Shown in pieces: positions 1 through 10,085 of a stretch of DNA of 64,000 nt. Location: assembly GCA_019119935.1 (NCBI GenBank), contig DWWA01000020.1:114999-178998 (forward strand), in the 5' to 3' direction. Within the stretch, counting starts at the first letter, position 1. The number at the start of each line of letters is the position of its first letter. The position numbers were made by a program, and so were the translations under genes. Under the pieces are notes generated by a model. The model ran no database searches and was not told the DNA's origin. It worked only from the letters and a program-made list of their open reading frames with translations. Source of the DNA: Candidatus Ruthenibacterium merdavium. GTDB lineage: Bacteria; Bacillota; Clostridia; Oscillospirales; Ruminococcaceae.

Positions 1-530
1 AGCCGCTGTGTCACGGCACTGTTGTCTTTTGCAGTGTCCAAAAGCAATACTTGATTCGGGATGCCATCCTCTATGATTTCCTGTGCCAAGGCACTTCCCA
101 AAGCGGCTTGGTCCGGCGCAATACAAGCCGCCGCACCCGGGGCACACGACTCCATGCTGATGATGGGTAAGTCTGATTGCTCTTTTGACAGTGTTTCAAC
201 ACATGCATCCGACACGGGAATGACAATCAAAGCCTGTGCACCGCGCACGGCTTCTCTTCGCATGATTTCTATTTGCTCTTCTGCGTCGTTGGGACGTGTT
301 AAGTACAAAAAGCGAAGTTCCGCCCCCGCTTCCTGCGCCGCTTGCTCCATTCCCATCTTTGTATTTTCCCAATGGACGGCATCCACTTCACGAAAAATGA
401 CGGAGATTTCCACTACTTCGCCGGAAGAAGTGAATAACCCGCTGGATGGGAGCATCAAGGAAATCAGAACAGCCGCACCCAAGACGCCGAGGATCAAAAG
501 CTGCACTAACGTTGCTCTGCGCTGTTTCAC
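1..530 (-). CDS. Periplasmic sugar-binding (PBP1/LacI-like) protein, 3' part cut by window edge
   Basis: Reverse-strand reading from a GTG at 530 gives (M)KQRRATLVQLLILGVLGAAVLISLMLPSSG... then EVVEISVIFREVDAVHWENTKMGMEQAAQEAGAEL...; N-terminal TM, PBP-type core; start overlaps the HK stop (GTGA). Confidence 0.75.
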   Translation of the reverse strand, partial: MKQRRATLVQLLILGVLGAAVLISLMLPSSGLFTSSGEVVEISVIFREVDAVHWENTKMGMEQAAQEAGAELRFLYLTRPNDAEEQIEIMRREAVRGAQALIVIPVSDACVETLSKEQSDLPIISMESCAPGAAACIAPDQAALGSALAQEIIEDGIPNQVLLLDTAKDNSAVTQR

Positions 531-2353
531 AAGACGTCCTCCCTTCCGTACTGCTGCGCCTGCTGGCGGTCAAGCGCCGGCATACGAAGCTCCACCATGG
601 TTCCCTCATCCGGTTCGCTGTGCACGGTAAGCCCGTAAGACTCGCCGAAATACAGCCTCAAACGGCGGTGCACATTGCGCAAACCGATGCCGGAGCCCTT
701 TGAGTGCGAGGCGGGGCGCTCTTCTTCTAATAAAGTTTGTGCCACAGCAGGCGGAATTCCCGCACCGTTGTCACTGATGCGGATTACCAAATCCTCTTTG
801 TCGCGCAGTGCCTCTACTCGAATTTCTCCGTCTTCATCGAGCCCGGAAATTCCATGATAAATCGCATTTTCTAAAATCGGCTGGATGCTCAGCTTCAGCG
901 CATACAGGCCCTCGGTGTCCGGATGAATCTGCATGGAAAACTCAAATTTGTTTTTGTAACGAATCTTTTGAATGTTCATGTAATGGCGCGCATGTTCGAG
1001 CTCATCGGCAAGCGGAATCATACTGCGTCCTTTGCTTAAAGAAATACGGAAAAACCGGGCAAGCGACGTCACCATTTCAATCGACTCCTGATAACGCCCC
1101 GCCTCTGTCATCCAGACAATCGAATCCAGCGTGTTGTATAGAAAGTGGGGGTTGATCTGCGATTGCAGCACATCCAGCTCTTTACGGCGTTTTTGACGCT
1201 CCTGCTGTAAAATGTCCTCGGTTAAGTGGCGCATGGTGGAAACCATCGAAAAAATAGAACGGCTGAGCTGCTGTACCTCGTAGCATCCGCCCTCGACAAG
1301 CTCCATGCGTTCCTTTCCTTTTTTAACTTCTTCAATCTCGTGCTCCAGTCGGCGAATGGGGTCGGAAATATAAGCGGAAATCCGGAAGTTTAAAAACGCC
1401 ATTAAAAACACGGAAAACAGCAGCATCGAAACGCCGAAGAGCACAAGCTGCCCTGAATCTTGCCACAGTCCGGCCACAGGAACAACGGCTACCAGTTTCC
1501 AGCCGGTATACCCAACTGTCTTTACCGTCACGTGGCGGCGCTGTCCTTCAAACAGCTCGGTGTGCGTTCCATCGCTGTACGATGCCGCCTGCAAATAATT
1601 TTCCGTTTGCAGGCCGGAGTAAATCATTTGCTGGCGGGGGTGATAAATAATTTCTCCGTTGTGATCCACCAAATAAAGATAACCGCCGTTCGGCAGCTGA
1701 ACTGAGCTGCACACTTGCTCAATGCCGGAAAAGCTCATGTCCACTAAAAGCACACCGCTTTTAATACGGCCATCACTTGTCAGCTGAACATGACGGCTCA
1801 GCGACACTACCCAGCGATAGGGGTCGTCCGGATCTTGAAACAGGCGCTGAATATGCGGCGCTGAAAACTCTAAATTTTCGACATGAGTCATCGCTTGGGT
1901 AAACCAAAGGCTTTCCTGCGGAGCCGCATTTTCTTTCAGCTGAGAAAAAGGCACAGAGGCCAGCAAACTTCCGTCCTGTGCAAAAAGAGCCATGGAAACA
2001 AGTACATCGCGGTTTTCTTCGTACAGCAGTGCCGCAGACGACAAAATCTCATCCCCGGGCTGCTGTGCAAAATCCACATTTTTAATGACGCGGTAATACA
2101 ATGCATCAGAAATCCGCATCACGCGCCGCAAATAGCTGTCTAAATTGAAATTCACTTGGGAAAGCACCCTTTGGGTGCTGTCGGCAGACATCGCCGCCAG
2201 CGTGTCGGAAAAGCGAAAAAAGAGCGTTGCCCCCATAAAAATCATGCCCAGCGCCGTCACGATGGTAAAAAACAAAGAAATGACACGCTGAATACTCATT
2301 TTGCGATATTTTTCCGCAATCCGCTTTGCAATATAACGCATCGGCCCGGTCAT
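527..2353 (-). CDS. YesM-type sensor histidine kinase (dCache/HAMP/His_kinase)
   Basis: 608 aa; two TM segments, RRKELDVLQSQINPHFLYNTLDSIVWM H-box, NGAGIPP and GSGIGLRNVHRRL ATPase motifs. Confidence 0.93.
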   Translation of the reverse strand: MTGPMRYIAKRIAEKYRKMSIQRVISLFFTIVTALGMIFMGATLFFRFSDTLAAMSADSTQRVLSQVNFNLDSYLRRVMRISDALYYRVIKNVDFAQQPGDEILSSAALLYEENRDVLVSMALFAQDGSLLASVPFSQLKENAAPQESLWFTQAMTHVENLEFSAPHIQRLFQDPDDPYRWVVSLSRHVQLTSDGRIKSGVLLVDMSFSGIEQVCSSVQLPNGGYLYLVDHNGEIIYHPRQQMIYSGLQTENYLQAASYSDGTHTELFEGQRRHVTVKTVGYTGWKLVAVVPVAGLWQDSGQLVLFGVSMLLFSVFLMAFLNFRISAYISDPIRRLEHEIEEVKKGKERMELVEGGCYEVQQLSRSIFSMVSTMRHLTEDILQQERQKRRKELDVLQSQINPHFLYNTLDSIVWMTEAGRYQESIEMVTSLARFFRISLSKGRSMIPLADELEHARHYMNIQKIRYKNKFEFSMQIHPDTEGLYALKLSIQPILENAIYHGISGLDEDGEIRVEALRDKEDLVIRISDNGAGIPPAVAQTLLEEERPASHSKGSGIGLRNVHRRLRLYFGESYGLTVHSEPDEGTMVELRMPALDRQQAQQYGREDVL

Positions 2354-2383
2354 GCGCTCTTTCCCCCTTCTCTGCGTTTTTTC

Positions 2384-3979
2384 TTACCCGCGCTCGCTTG
2401 CGCGGAATTTGGAGGGCGTTACTCCAAAGTGCCTTTTGAATACATAGCTGAAATAATTTGCATCAGGGTAGCCCGTTTGTTCCGCAACAGCGTACGTTTT
2501 TTCATCGGTTGTCCGCAGAAGCTCCGCTGCCTTTTCCATTCGAACTTGCGTTAAATAGTTAATAAAGCTCAATCCCGTTTCTTTCTTAAACAGCGTAGAA
2601 AAATAAGCAGGCGACAAATGCAGAACCTCACAAAGCCGCTCAACGCTCAGCTCTCCGTCATGATAATGCTCTGCAATGTATTCTTTCGCTAAGTGTACGC
2701 TTCTTCCGGCTGTATCATTGCGGCGGCGCCCCAAAATTTCTCGAATTCGCAAAAAACGCTCTGTCAGCCAGCCGCTCATGTCTTCTAAAGAACGGAAATG
2801 GTCGGCTGAAAGCATCGTCGCGGCCTCTTCTTCAAACAATTCTCCGGAGTCTTCTGCGCCGGAGCGGACAGCGCGCATCAAGCTGAGCAGACTCTCTAAA
2901 AAGAACAGCTGGCACTGCACAATCGAAATATGGCTGCTGCGCATCTGTTCCACAATCTGTTCAATGACTTCCCGCACATGCGCCTCACTGCCGAGCTTCA
3001 CTGCCGCAATAATATTTTGCTGCTGTACTTCCCCAAAGAGTGCCGCGGCATCTCCGCGCGGCTCTACGTCACGAATGTAAAGCACTCGGCTGTCGGCAAT
3101 AACTTTATATTCCAGCGCCGTCTGTGCCTGGGCAGCCGATACACAAAACATTGCGGCGTTGTGACAGAGCGTTCCAACGCCAATGTGAACACGCAGCCCG
3201 AGCAATGTTTCCGCCAGCAGGCAAAGACGTTCCAATTCCTCCAAAAACGCATAGAACCGTTCTTCACCGCCAATTTCCGCCATTAAGGCGACACCTCCGT
3301 CAAACAGTGCGCCTCTCACCGCCGCATCCGGCAATGAAAATTGCGCGGTGAGAAAATCCATTGCCGACAACAGCACCGCATCCTCTGCAATGCGCAGACC
3401 CTCACCCTTTACCGACGCAATGGCAACCGCCCACACGCCGGACGGAAAGGACAGCCCGTACTCAGCGGCTCGCTCTTCGATTTGCTCCGCCGGTATCTTC
3501 CCGCTAAGCAGACGGCTGTAAAAAAATTCACGCAAAAGCGGCAAGCTTTGCTCGTAGCGGTCTTGCCAAACCTGAATATTTTGGCGTTCCTCGCGCTGTT
3601 TGTCCAGCTGATCGCGGATTCGTTCCAGCACCGAGCAAAGTTCCTGCGCGCTGATCGGCTTTAAAATGTATTCAAACGCGTGGATTCCAACCGCTTGACG
3701 CGCATATTCAAAATCGTCAAAACCGGAAAAGAATACAAGCTTTGCGGCCGGCAGCGTAAGATGAAGCCTCCGGCCAAGCTCTAAGCCATCCATATACGGC
3801 ATTTTGATGTCGGTGAGCACAACATCCGGACAGGTTTGCTCGGCAATTTCGAGCGCTTCCATACCGTTTGCGGCCTCTCCGGCCAGCTCAAACCCCAACT
3901 CTTCCCACGCCATTTTCCGGCAGATTCCCTGCCGGATTTCCTCTTCGTCATCGACCAGCAAAACACGGTAGCGCCCCAT
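2384..3979 (-). CDS. YesN-type response regulator, AraC-family output domain
   Basis: 531 aa; VLLVDDEEEIRQGI receiver and C-terminal HLSPAYFSTLFKKETGLSFINYLTQVRMEKAAELL AraC HTH. Confidence 0.93.
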   Translation of the reverse strand: MGRYRVLLVDDEEEIRQGICRKMAWEELGFELAGEAANGMEALEIAEQTCPDVVLTDIKMPYMDGLELGRRLHLTLPAAKLVFFSGFDDFEYARQAVGIHAFEYILKPISAQELCSVLERIRDQLDKQREERQNIQVWQDRYEQSLPLLREFFYSRLLSGKIPAEQIEERAAEYGLSFPSGVWAVAIASVKGEGLRIAEDAVLLSAMDFLTAQFSLPDAAVRGALFDGGVALMAEIGGEERFYAFLEELERLCLLAETLLGLRVHIGVGTLCHNAAMFCVSAAQAQTALEYKVIADSRVLYIRDVEPRGDAAALFGEVQQQNIIAAVKLGSEAHVREVIEQIVEQMRSSHISIVQCQLFFLESLLSLMRAVRSGAEDSGELFEEEAATMLSADHFRSLEDMSGWLTERFLRIREILGRRRNDTAGRSVHLAKEYIAEHYHDGELSVERLCEVLHLSPAYFSTLFKKETGLSFINYLTQVRMEKAAELLRTTDEKTYAVAEQTGYPDANYFSYVFKRHFGVTPSKFRASERG

Positions 3980-4092
3980 GGTATTCCCTTCCTTCTCTGT
4001 TGACTTTCTTGTATCTCACACACGTTGATTGCTTCATCTGTTTCTTTTTCAGTATAACATTGAACCGCTTCATTCACAACCCGCCGAAACAG

Positions 4093-4125
4093 AAAAAAGA
4101 GCTGCCAAAGCAGCTCTTTTTCCAC
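4093..4125 (-). terminator. Intrinsic terminator downstream of mglC (possibly bidirectional)
   Basis: AAAGAGCTGC-caaa-GCAGCTCTTT perfect stem flanked by A/T runs. Confidence 0.8.
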
Positions 4126-4146
4126 CGCTGAAAACAAGCGATTTTT

Positions 4147-5211
4147 TTATTTTTTCACGAGATATTTACGCATATCCAGTGCACATGCAAACAGGATAAT
4201 GCCGCCCTTAATCGCGTACTGCAGGTTCTGATCCATGCCAACCAGCGGAAGGGCAACGAAAATCAAGCGGAGCATGATAACGCCGATGATAATGCCGCTG
4301 ATTTTACCGATACCGCCGACGAACGAAACGCCGCCGATAACGCACGCCGCAATGGCATCAAGCTCATAGTTCACGCCGGTGTTGGCGGTGTTGGAAGCGA
4401 TACGAGCCGACTCGATGAAACCTGCCCAGCCGTACATAGCGCCCGCCAGTGCAAACACCGCAATGGTAGTTGCAAACACGTTCACGCCGGAAACGCGGGC
4501 TGCCTCTTCATTGGAGCCAAGTGCAAACATGTTTTTGCCGAAGGTGGTTTTGTTCCAAATGAACCACATCAGCGCTGTCAAAATCACGGCATAAATGACG
4601 TAGTTCGGAATTTGAATGGTACCGCCTGCAAAGCTGAGGAGCGGCGGGTTGCCCACAACAAAGTTGCGGTACTCGTCGGTCAAGCTCGAAATTGCCATGC
4701 CGTTGTTATTGCCGGCCTGCACATAGAACAGCAGTGCGGTATACAAAATGAGCTGTGTGGCCAGCGTAACAATGAACGGATGCAGCTTAAACTTTGCAAC
4801 AAAGAAGCCGTTAAACGCACCGATCAGCGCGCCAAGGGCAACCACAATCAAAATGACAAGAGGAATGGGCAGTGCGCCGATTCCCGTCCACATTTTTGTG
4901 GGAGCATCGGGGCTTTGCAGCAGAGAAGCCGCAACGCAAGCCGTGATGCCAACGGCGCGTCCTGCGCTCAGGTCAGTACCGGTTAATACGATACAGCCCG
5001 CAATGCCGAGAGCCACGGGTAAGTAAGCCGCTGTTAATGACAGCAGGTTGACAAGGGACGACGGCGATAAAAAGCTGGGTTTCGTCACCGCCACATAGGC
5101 CGCCACCAAAAGCATGATGATAATCAGGGCGTTGTTCAGTACGGTGTTGCCAATCTGTTTTGCACTGATATTCTTAATGCTGCCGGCCGGTGCTTTTGTT
5201 TCGTTACTCAT
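4147..5211 (-). CDS. mglC: Galactose/methyl-galactoside ABC transporter permease
   Basis: 354 aa, BPD_transp_2-type permease (GTDLSAGRAVGITACVAASLLQ; LDAIAACVIGGVSFVGGIG). Confidence 0.9.
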   Translation of the reverse strand: MSNETKAPAGSIKNISAKQIGNTVLNNALIIIMLLVAAYVAVTKPSFLSPSSLVNLLSLTAAYLPVALGIAGCIVLTGTDLSAGRAVGITACVAASLLQSPDAPTKMWTGIGALPIPLVILIVVALGALIGAFNGFFVAKFKLHPFIVTLATQLILYTALLFYVQAGNNNGMAISSLTDEYRNFVVGNPPLLSFAGGTIQIPNYVIYAVILTALMWFIWNKTTFGKNMFALGSNEEAARVSGVNVFATTIAVFALAGAMYGWAGFIESARIASNTANTGVNYELDAIAACVIGGVSFVGGIGKISGIIIGVIMLRLIFVALPLVGMDQNLQYAIKGGIILFACALDMRKYLVKK

Positions 5212-5226
5212 AGTTTTTCCTCCCCA

Positions 5227-6726
5227 TTACACATATTTTGCAGCCAGGGTCAGAATTTCCTCCTGCGTGGTGGTTCTTGCATCCACCTCGCCGGCTACCT
5301 GACCGCCCGACATCACTAAAATTCGATCGCATACACCCAGCAATTCGGGCATTTCCGAGGATACCATGATGACACCCTTGCCCTCGTTTGCCAGGTTGAT
5401 AATCAGCTGATAAATCTCATATTTTGCACCGACGTCGATGCCTCGGGTCGGCTCATCCAACAGGAGAATCTCCGGTTTTGTCAAAAGCCAGCGGCCGATG
5501 ATAACCTTTTGCTGGTTTCCGCCTGACAGCGAGCGAATCTGCGTATGCTGGCTCGGCGTTTTAATATGCATGGCTTGAATCGACCAATCCGTATCTTTAC
5601 GCATCTTCTTGTCATCCAGCATGATGCCGCCGACGAGATAATCCTTCAAGCTCGAAATAACCGTGTTTTCCTTGATATCGCGAATGCCGAAAATACCGGT
5701 TGCACGGCGCTCTTCCGTAAGCAGTGCAAAGCCGTTTTTAATCGACTCGCGCGGGGTGCGGTTGTGAATTTCTTTTCCGTGCAGGCGGATGCTTCCGCCT
5801 TCGCGCGTCATCGAACCGAACAGATTTTCCAAAAGCTCCGTGCGGCCCGAACCATCCAAGCCCGCCACACCGAGAATCTCGCCTTTTTTCAGCTGGAAGG
5901 TACCGTCTTTTAAGCGCGTGTACTTGCCGCCGATGTGCTGAACATCCAAAATTACCTCGCCCGGTTCGTTCGTTTTGGGCGGGAAACGGTTTGTCAGTTC
6001 ACGGCCTACCATGTAACGGATGATTTCGTCCATGGTCAGTTCAGCGGCCGGCTTCGTTGCCACCCACTTTCCGTCGCGCATGATGGTAACGTCGTCGCTG
6101 ATGCGCAGAATTTCCTCCATCTTATGGCTGATGTAAATGATGCCGCATCCTTTTTTCTTGAGCATATCAATAATGCGGAAAAGATGCTCTACCTCGGTTT
6201 CTGTCAGCGAAGAAGTCGGCTCGTCAAATACAATAATTTTAGAATCGTAGCTCACCGCTTTGGCAATCTCCACCATCTGACGCTGCGATACCGGCAGCGT
6301 GGACATAATCGCCTTAGGATTCACCGTCACTTGCAGTGTATCAAAAATTTCTTTCGTCTTTTTCGCCATGCTGGACTCATCTACCATCAATCCGGCAATT
6401 TTGGGGTAGCGGCCAAGCCACAAGTTATCCTGTACGCTGCGCGTAAGTGCTTGGTTCAACTCTTGGTGCACCATGGCTACGCCGTTTTCCAGCGCTTCCT
6501 TAGAGCTTTTGAAGCGCACTTCTTTTCCGTCAAGACGAACGGTGCCGCTGTCGCGGTTATAAATGCCGAATAAGCACTTCATCAAAGTGGACTTTCCCGC
6601 GCCGTTTTCCCCCATCAACGCATGAACCGTCCCGGCCCGCACGGTTAAATCGACGCCGTCCAGCGCTTTTACGCCCGGAAACTCTTTTGTAATGCCGCGC
6701 ATTTCAAGCAAAGCCGATTGCTCCAT
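5227..6726 (-). CDS. mglA: Galactose/methyl-galactoside ABC transporter ATP-binding protein
   Basis: 499 aa with duplicated ABC domains: [39 protein letters not shown]. Confidence 0.93.
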   Translation of the reverse strand: MEQSALLEMRGITKEFPGVKALDGVDLTVRAGTVHALMGENGAGKSTLMKCLFGIYNRDSGTVRLDGKEVRFKSSKEALENGVAMVHQELNQALTRSVQDNLWLGRYPKIAGLMVDESSMAKKTKEIFDTLQVTVNPKAIMSTLPVSQRQMVEIAKAVSYDSKIIVFDEPTSSLTETEVEHLFRIIDMLKKKGCGIIYISHKMEEILRISDDVTIMRDGKWVATKPAAELTMDEIIRYMVGRELTNRFPPKTNEPGEVILDVQHIGGKYTRLKDGTFQLKKGEILGVAGLDGSGRTELLENLFGSMTREGGSIRLHGKEIHNRTPRESIKNGFALLTEERRATGIFGIRDIKENTVISSLKDYLVGGIMLDDKKMRKDTDWSIQAMHIKTPSQHTQIRSLSGGNQQKVIIGRWLLTKPEILLLDEPTRGIDVGAKYEIYQLIINLANEGKGVIMVSSEMPELLGVCDRILVMSGGQVAGEVDARTTTQEEILTLAAKYV

Positions 6727-6919
6727 ATTCTTCCTCCTCTCGCAATTTGTGGATCGTGTTGCAGAAAATGGGCAAGGCCCTGTGCCGCCTAAACGCGCAC
6801 GATCTCAAAACACTCGCACCCTGCACTCAGACAAGGCTTTCGACGGCTTGTTTGCATCTGCCGTGAGCCCGCTTTGCAAGTCACAGCTAAAACATCAATG
6901 TGTAAAAGTCTTTAAAGAA

Positions 6920-6944
6920 GGCGGGGTCGCCCGGCAACCCCGCC
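6920..6944 (-). other. Intercistronic stem-loop between mglB and mglA
   Basis: GGCGGGGT-loop-ACCCCGCC, 8 bp GC-rich stem, no U-run. Confidence 0.7.
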
Positions 6945-6968
6945 CGCCATCAAATTCGTTTGAAAAGT

Positions 6969-8132
6969 TTAGTCTTGGCTGGTAGCGTCATACATCGCAT
7001 AGGGAACACGAATCTTCGCTACGTCAGAGTCAACCACAAACTGATCGGTGTTGGCCATCAGTTCTGCGCCATCCTGCACGTTCTTCACGAGCGTGTTGAT
7101 CGTGCTTGCCATGCCGACAGCATCCTGCTTGATGGAACCGGCCATGTTGCCTTCCTTGATCAGCTTCTTCGCGGAATCGGTTGCGTCAACGCCGAATACC
7201 GGAATAATGGTGCTGCCTTCGCCTTTGTTGTAACCAACGTTCTGCAATGCGGAGATTGCACCTTCGGCCATACCGTCGTTGTTGCAGATAATCAGCTCAA
7301 CCATGTTGTTGTTGTCTTTGTTGTAAGAGCCAAGCAGAGTGACCATGTAGTCGTTGGCTGCCTGTGCCGACCATTTGCCCTGAGCGTCTACCAGGTACTT
7401 AGTAGATGCGTTGGCGTCATAGTAAGCGAGTTCCGGCTTGCCGCCTTCGGTCAAAATCTTGTTGGCATCTTCCACCGCATACTGGGTGCGAGCCTCGGCC
7501 TCAGCGTTGCCTTCCTGGCCTTTAAACATGACATAGGAGATGGTTCCGTCGCCGTTCAAGTCAACGGTGTCATAGTTTTCCATCAAGTAATTGCCGATCA
7601 TTTCGCCCTGCATGTGGCCGGCGTCGGGAGCGTTCGTTCCGACGAAAGCACATTTGTCATAGCTGTTGATTACTTCGTTATCGGCAACCTCACGGTTGAA
7701 GAAGATAACGGGGATGTCAGCTGCGCGGGCCGCTTCCACAATGTCCTTTGCGGGGTCGGAAGTGGAAGTTTCCACGATGTTGACAATCAGCAGGTCAGAG
7801 TTATCGGCGATCGCCGTTTTCACTTGGTCGGTCTGTGTCGGCTGAGAACCGGCAGCGTCCCAGTTTTTCGGCTCGATGCCCATTGCCTTCAGCTGCTCAT
7901 CCATTGCAGTGCGCACAGTGGAAATGTATACATCGGAAAAGTCATAATAGAAAACGTCAACCTTCAACGAATCGCCTGTGGTTGTGCCTGCGGTGCTGGC
8001 AGCAGCAGAGCTGCCTGTGCTGGCGGCCGTGGAGCCTGCTGCACTGGAAGCAGGTGCTCCACCACACCCTGCTAAAAGCGCCATCGACATGGACGCGGCC
8101 ATTGCAAGAGCAATAAACTTTTTCATCTTCAT
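6969..8132 (-). CDS. mglB: Galactose-binding lipoprotein (ABC substrate-binding)
   Basis: 387 aa; lipobox MSMALLAGCGG; MglB-like VDVFYYDFSDVYISTVRTAM and IICNNDGMAEGAISAL. Confidence 0.92.
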   Translation of the reverse strand: MKMKKFIALAMAASMSMALLAGCGGAPASSAAGSTAASTGSSAAASTAGTTTGDSLKVDVFYYDFSDVYISTVRTAMDEQLKAMGIEPKNWDAAGSQPTQTDQVKTAIADNSDLLIVNIVETSTSDPAKDIVEAARAADIPVIFFNREVADNEVINSYDKCAFVGTNAPDAGHMQGEMIGNYLMENYDTVDLNGDGTISYVMFKGQEGNAEAEARTQYAVEDANKILTEGGKPELAYYDANASTKYLVDAQGKWSAQAANDYMVTLLGSYNKDNNNMVELIICNNDGMAEGAISALQNVGYNKGEGSTIIPVFGVDATDSAKKLIKEGNMAGSIKQDAVGMASTINTLVKNVQDGAELMANTDQFVVDSDVAKIRVPYAMYDATSQD

Positions 8133-8186
8133 TCCTCCTAAAAATGTGATGTTCAGGGGTTCCTTCCGCCCCTTTGCTGTAACACC

Positions 8187-8254
8187 ATTATAACTAATTT
8201 TTTCTTTGATTACGATAGAAAATTATTCGATTTTCTATAAAAAATCTTCGATTT
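8187..8254 (-). promoter_or_regulatory. Putative activator-dependent mglB promoter and direct-repeat operator
   Basis: TATAAT -10 (8187-8192), poor -35 (TCGTAA), AAATCGAA direct repeats at 8226-8233 and 8247-8254 (21-bp period). Confidence 0.55.
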
Positions 8255-8350
8255 AGTGATAATTTTTATATAATACTTCTCAATTGATAAAAAAGTCCTG
8301 TTCTCCAATGAAAACTGCCGGCGCATTGTGATCTCTTTGGGAGTCCTGTG

Positions 8351-9973
8351 CTACCTTTCGATCAGATCTTGTGAAAAAGCGGATCCATCAAACTTTTCAA
8401 ACAGAATGCCTTCTGAACCTGACAAAAACGGCTTTACAGGGGTTTGCTGTTCCCATCGGTTCTCAATGCCGAGCCATCTCTGAATTTTTTCAGAGGAAAA
8501 CGGCAAAAAAGGCGCAAACACTACCGAAAGATTAGCCACCAGATAAAAACAGTTTGCGATGGTTTTTCTGCAATTTCCGATGTCATTCAAGCGCGTTTTC
8601 CAGGGTGCTTTTCCATCGTAATACCGGTTTGCAAACCGTGCGCCTTCCATTGCTTTAAATAAGGCCTCTTTGAACGCACCGTGCTCGATGCTTTCTCCAA
8701 CGCATTCAAATATTGATTTGATGCGTTCTTTTACTTCCGGTCCAATTTCTTCCTGCGGAATTTCACCGTCAAAATATCGGTTAGAAAAAGCAAGGGTTCG
8801 ATTGACAAAATTTCCCCAAATTCCAATAAGCTCCGAATGAACTTTTTCATGAAATTCTCGAAAAGAAAAATCGGAATCTCTTTTTTCCGGCCCATTTGCA
8901 ATAAAAAAATAACGAATTTCATCCGGCTGCACTTTCTGAACCAAGTCTTTTACCCACACGGCCCAGTTTTTGCTGGTAGAAATTTTTTTGCCTTCCAGCG
9001 TCACGTGCTCACTGGAAATAATCTGATCCGGCAAACAAAATTGCCCGCCGTGCGCGAGCAGAAGTGCCGGTAAAATAATGCTGTGAAAAGGAATGTTATC
9101 TTTTCCATGCACATAGTAAGTCATTGTATCTGAGCTGCGCCCCACAATATCCGTGAAATTTTCACCGTGCTGCTCACAAAGACTTGAAACTGCTGAAAAA
9201 TAGCCTAACACATTTTCTGCCCAAATATAAATACATTTGTTTTCATATCCTTCTTTCGGTACAGGAATGCCCCATCTCAAATCGCGGGTTAAGGCACGGT
9301 CGGGCAAGCCCTCGCTTAAATAGCGATTCGTAAAGCTAATCGCGTTTTTTCTCCAGTAAGGATGTGCCCGGACATGCTGTTCAATCTGCTCACTCCATGC
9401 CGACATTTTCAAAAACAAATGCTTTGAACGCCGAAAAGAAACCGGCGTATGACATTCTGCGCAGCAAGGCTCCTTCAAATGTTCCGCTTCCAGCAGTTCT
9501 CCACAAAATTCACACTGTTCTGCGCGTGTTGCTTTTCCGCATTGCGGACAAAACCCGATCACCATCCGATCCGTTAAAACACTTTTGCAGGTTTCACAAT
9601 AAGCCTGCTGCACCACCCTCTCCTCAATGGTATTGCTCTGATACAGAGTACGATGAAATGCTTGTACAAAATTCCTATGTGTTCCATCTGTCGTTTTCAA
9701 GTATCGGTCATAAGAAAATCCCAACGCTTGAAAAACTTCGCAAAATTCTCGGTGATATCGCTCGCTGATGGCTTCTGGGGTGGTGCTTTCTTGCTGTGCA
9801 CGAATGGTAATGGGCGTTCCGTAACAGTCGCTGCCTGATACATAAAATACTTTTGCCCCTTTTGCTCGATAATAACGAGCAAGCACATCTCCCGGCAGCA
9901 GTGCAGCAATATGTCCGATATGGAGGGAACCGTTTGCATAAGGCCAAGCACCGCCGATTACAACTGTTTTCAT
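8351..9973 (-). CDS. metG: Methionyl-tRNA synthetase
   Basis: 540 aa; GGAWPYANGSLHIGH, KISTSKNW, and double zinc-knuckle CETC...CPQC...CEFC...CCAEC. Confidence 0.93.
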   Translation of the reverse strand: MKTVVIGGAWPYANGSLHIGHIAALLPGDVLARYYRAKGAKVFYVSGSDCYGTPITIRAQQESTTPEAISERYHREFCEVFQALGFSYDRYLKTTDGTHRNFVQAFHRTLYQSNTIEERVVQQAYCETCKSVLTDRMVIGFCPQCGKATRAEQCEFCGELLEAEHLKEPCCAECHTPVSFRRSKHLFLKMSAWSEQIEQHVRAHPYWRKNAISFTNRYLSEGLPDRALTRDLRWGIPVPKEGYENKCIYIWAENVLGYFSAVSSLCEQHGENFTDIVGRSSDTMTYYVHGKDNIPFHSIILPALLLAHGGQFCLPDQIISSEHVTLEGKKISTSKNWAVWVKDLVQKVQPDEIRYFFIANGPEKRDSDFSFREFHEKVHSELIGIWGNFVNRTLAFSNRYFDGEIPQEEIGPEVKERIKSIFECVGESIEHGAFKEALFKAMEGARFANRYYDGKAPWKTRLNDIGNCRKTIANCFYLVANLSVVFAPFLPFSSEKIQRWLGIENRWEQQTPVKPFLSGSEGILFEKFDGSAFSQDLIER

Positions 9974-10085
9974 GTTTTATTCCTCATTTCTTTCTAGGGT
10001 GTTTTCAAAATAAACGATCTCGTTGCTGCGTGTCGATTCTAACATTTCTTTCGTTTTTCATGTTCCGAATCAAGCAAAAGAAAAG

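Noticed and set aside
6960-8075. 371-aa plus-strand ORF antisense to mglB
   Set aside because: Mirror ORF of a highly biased minus-strand gene; mglB frame is unambiguous and the antisense product has low-complexity Val/Gly/Cys composition.
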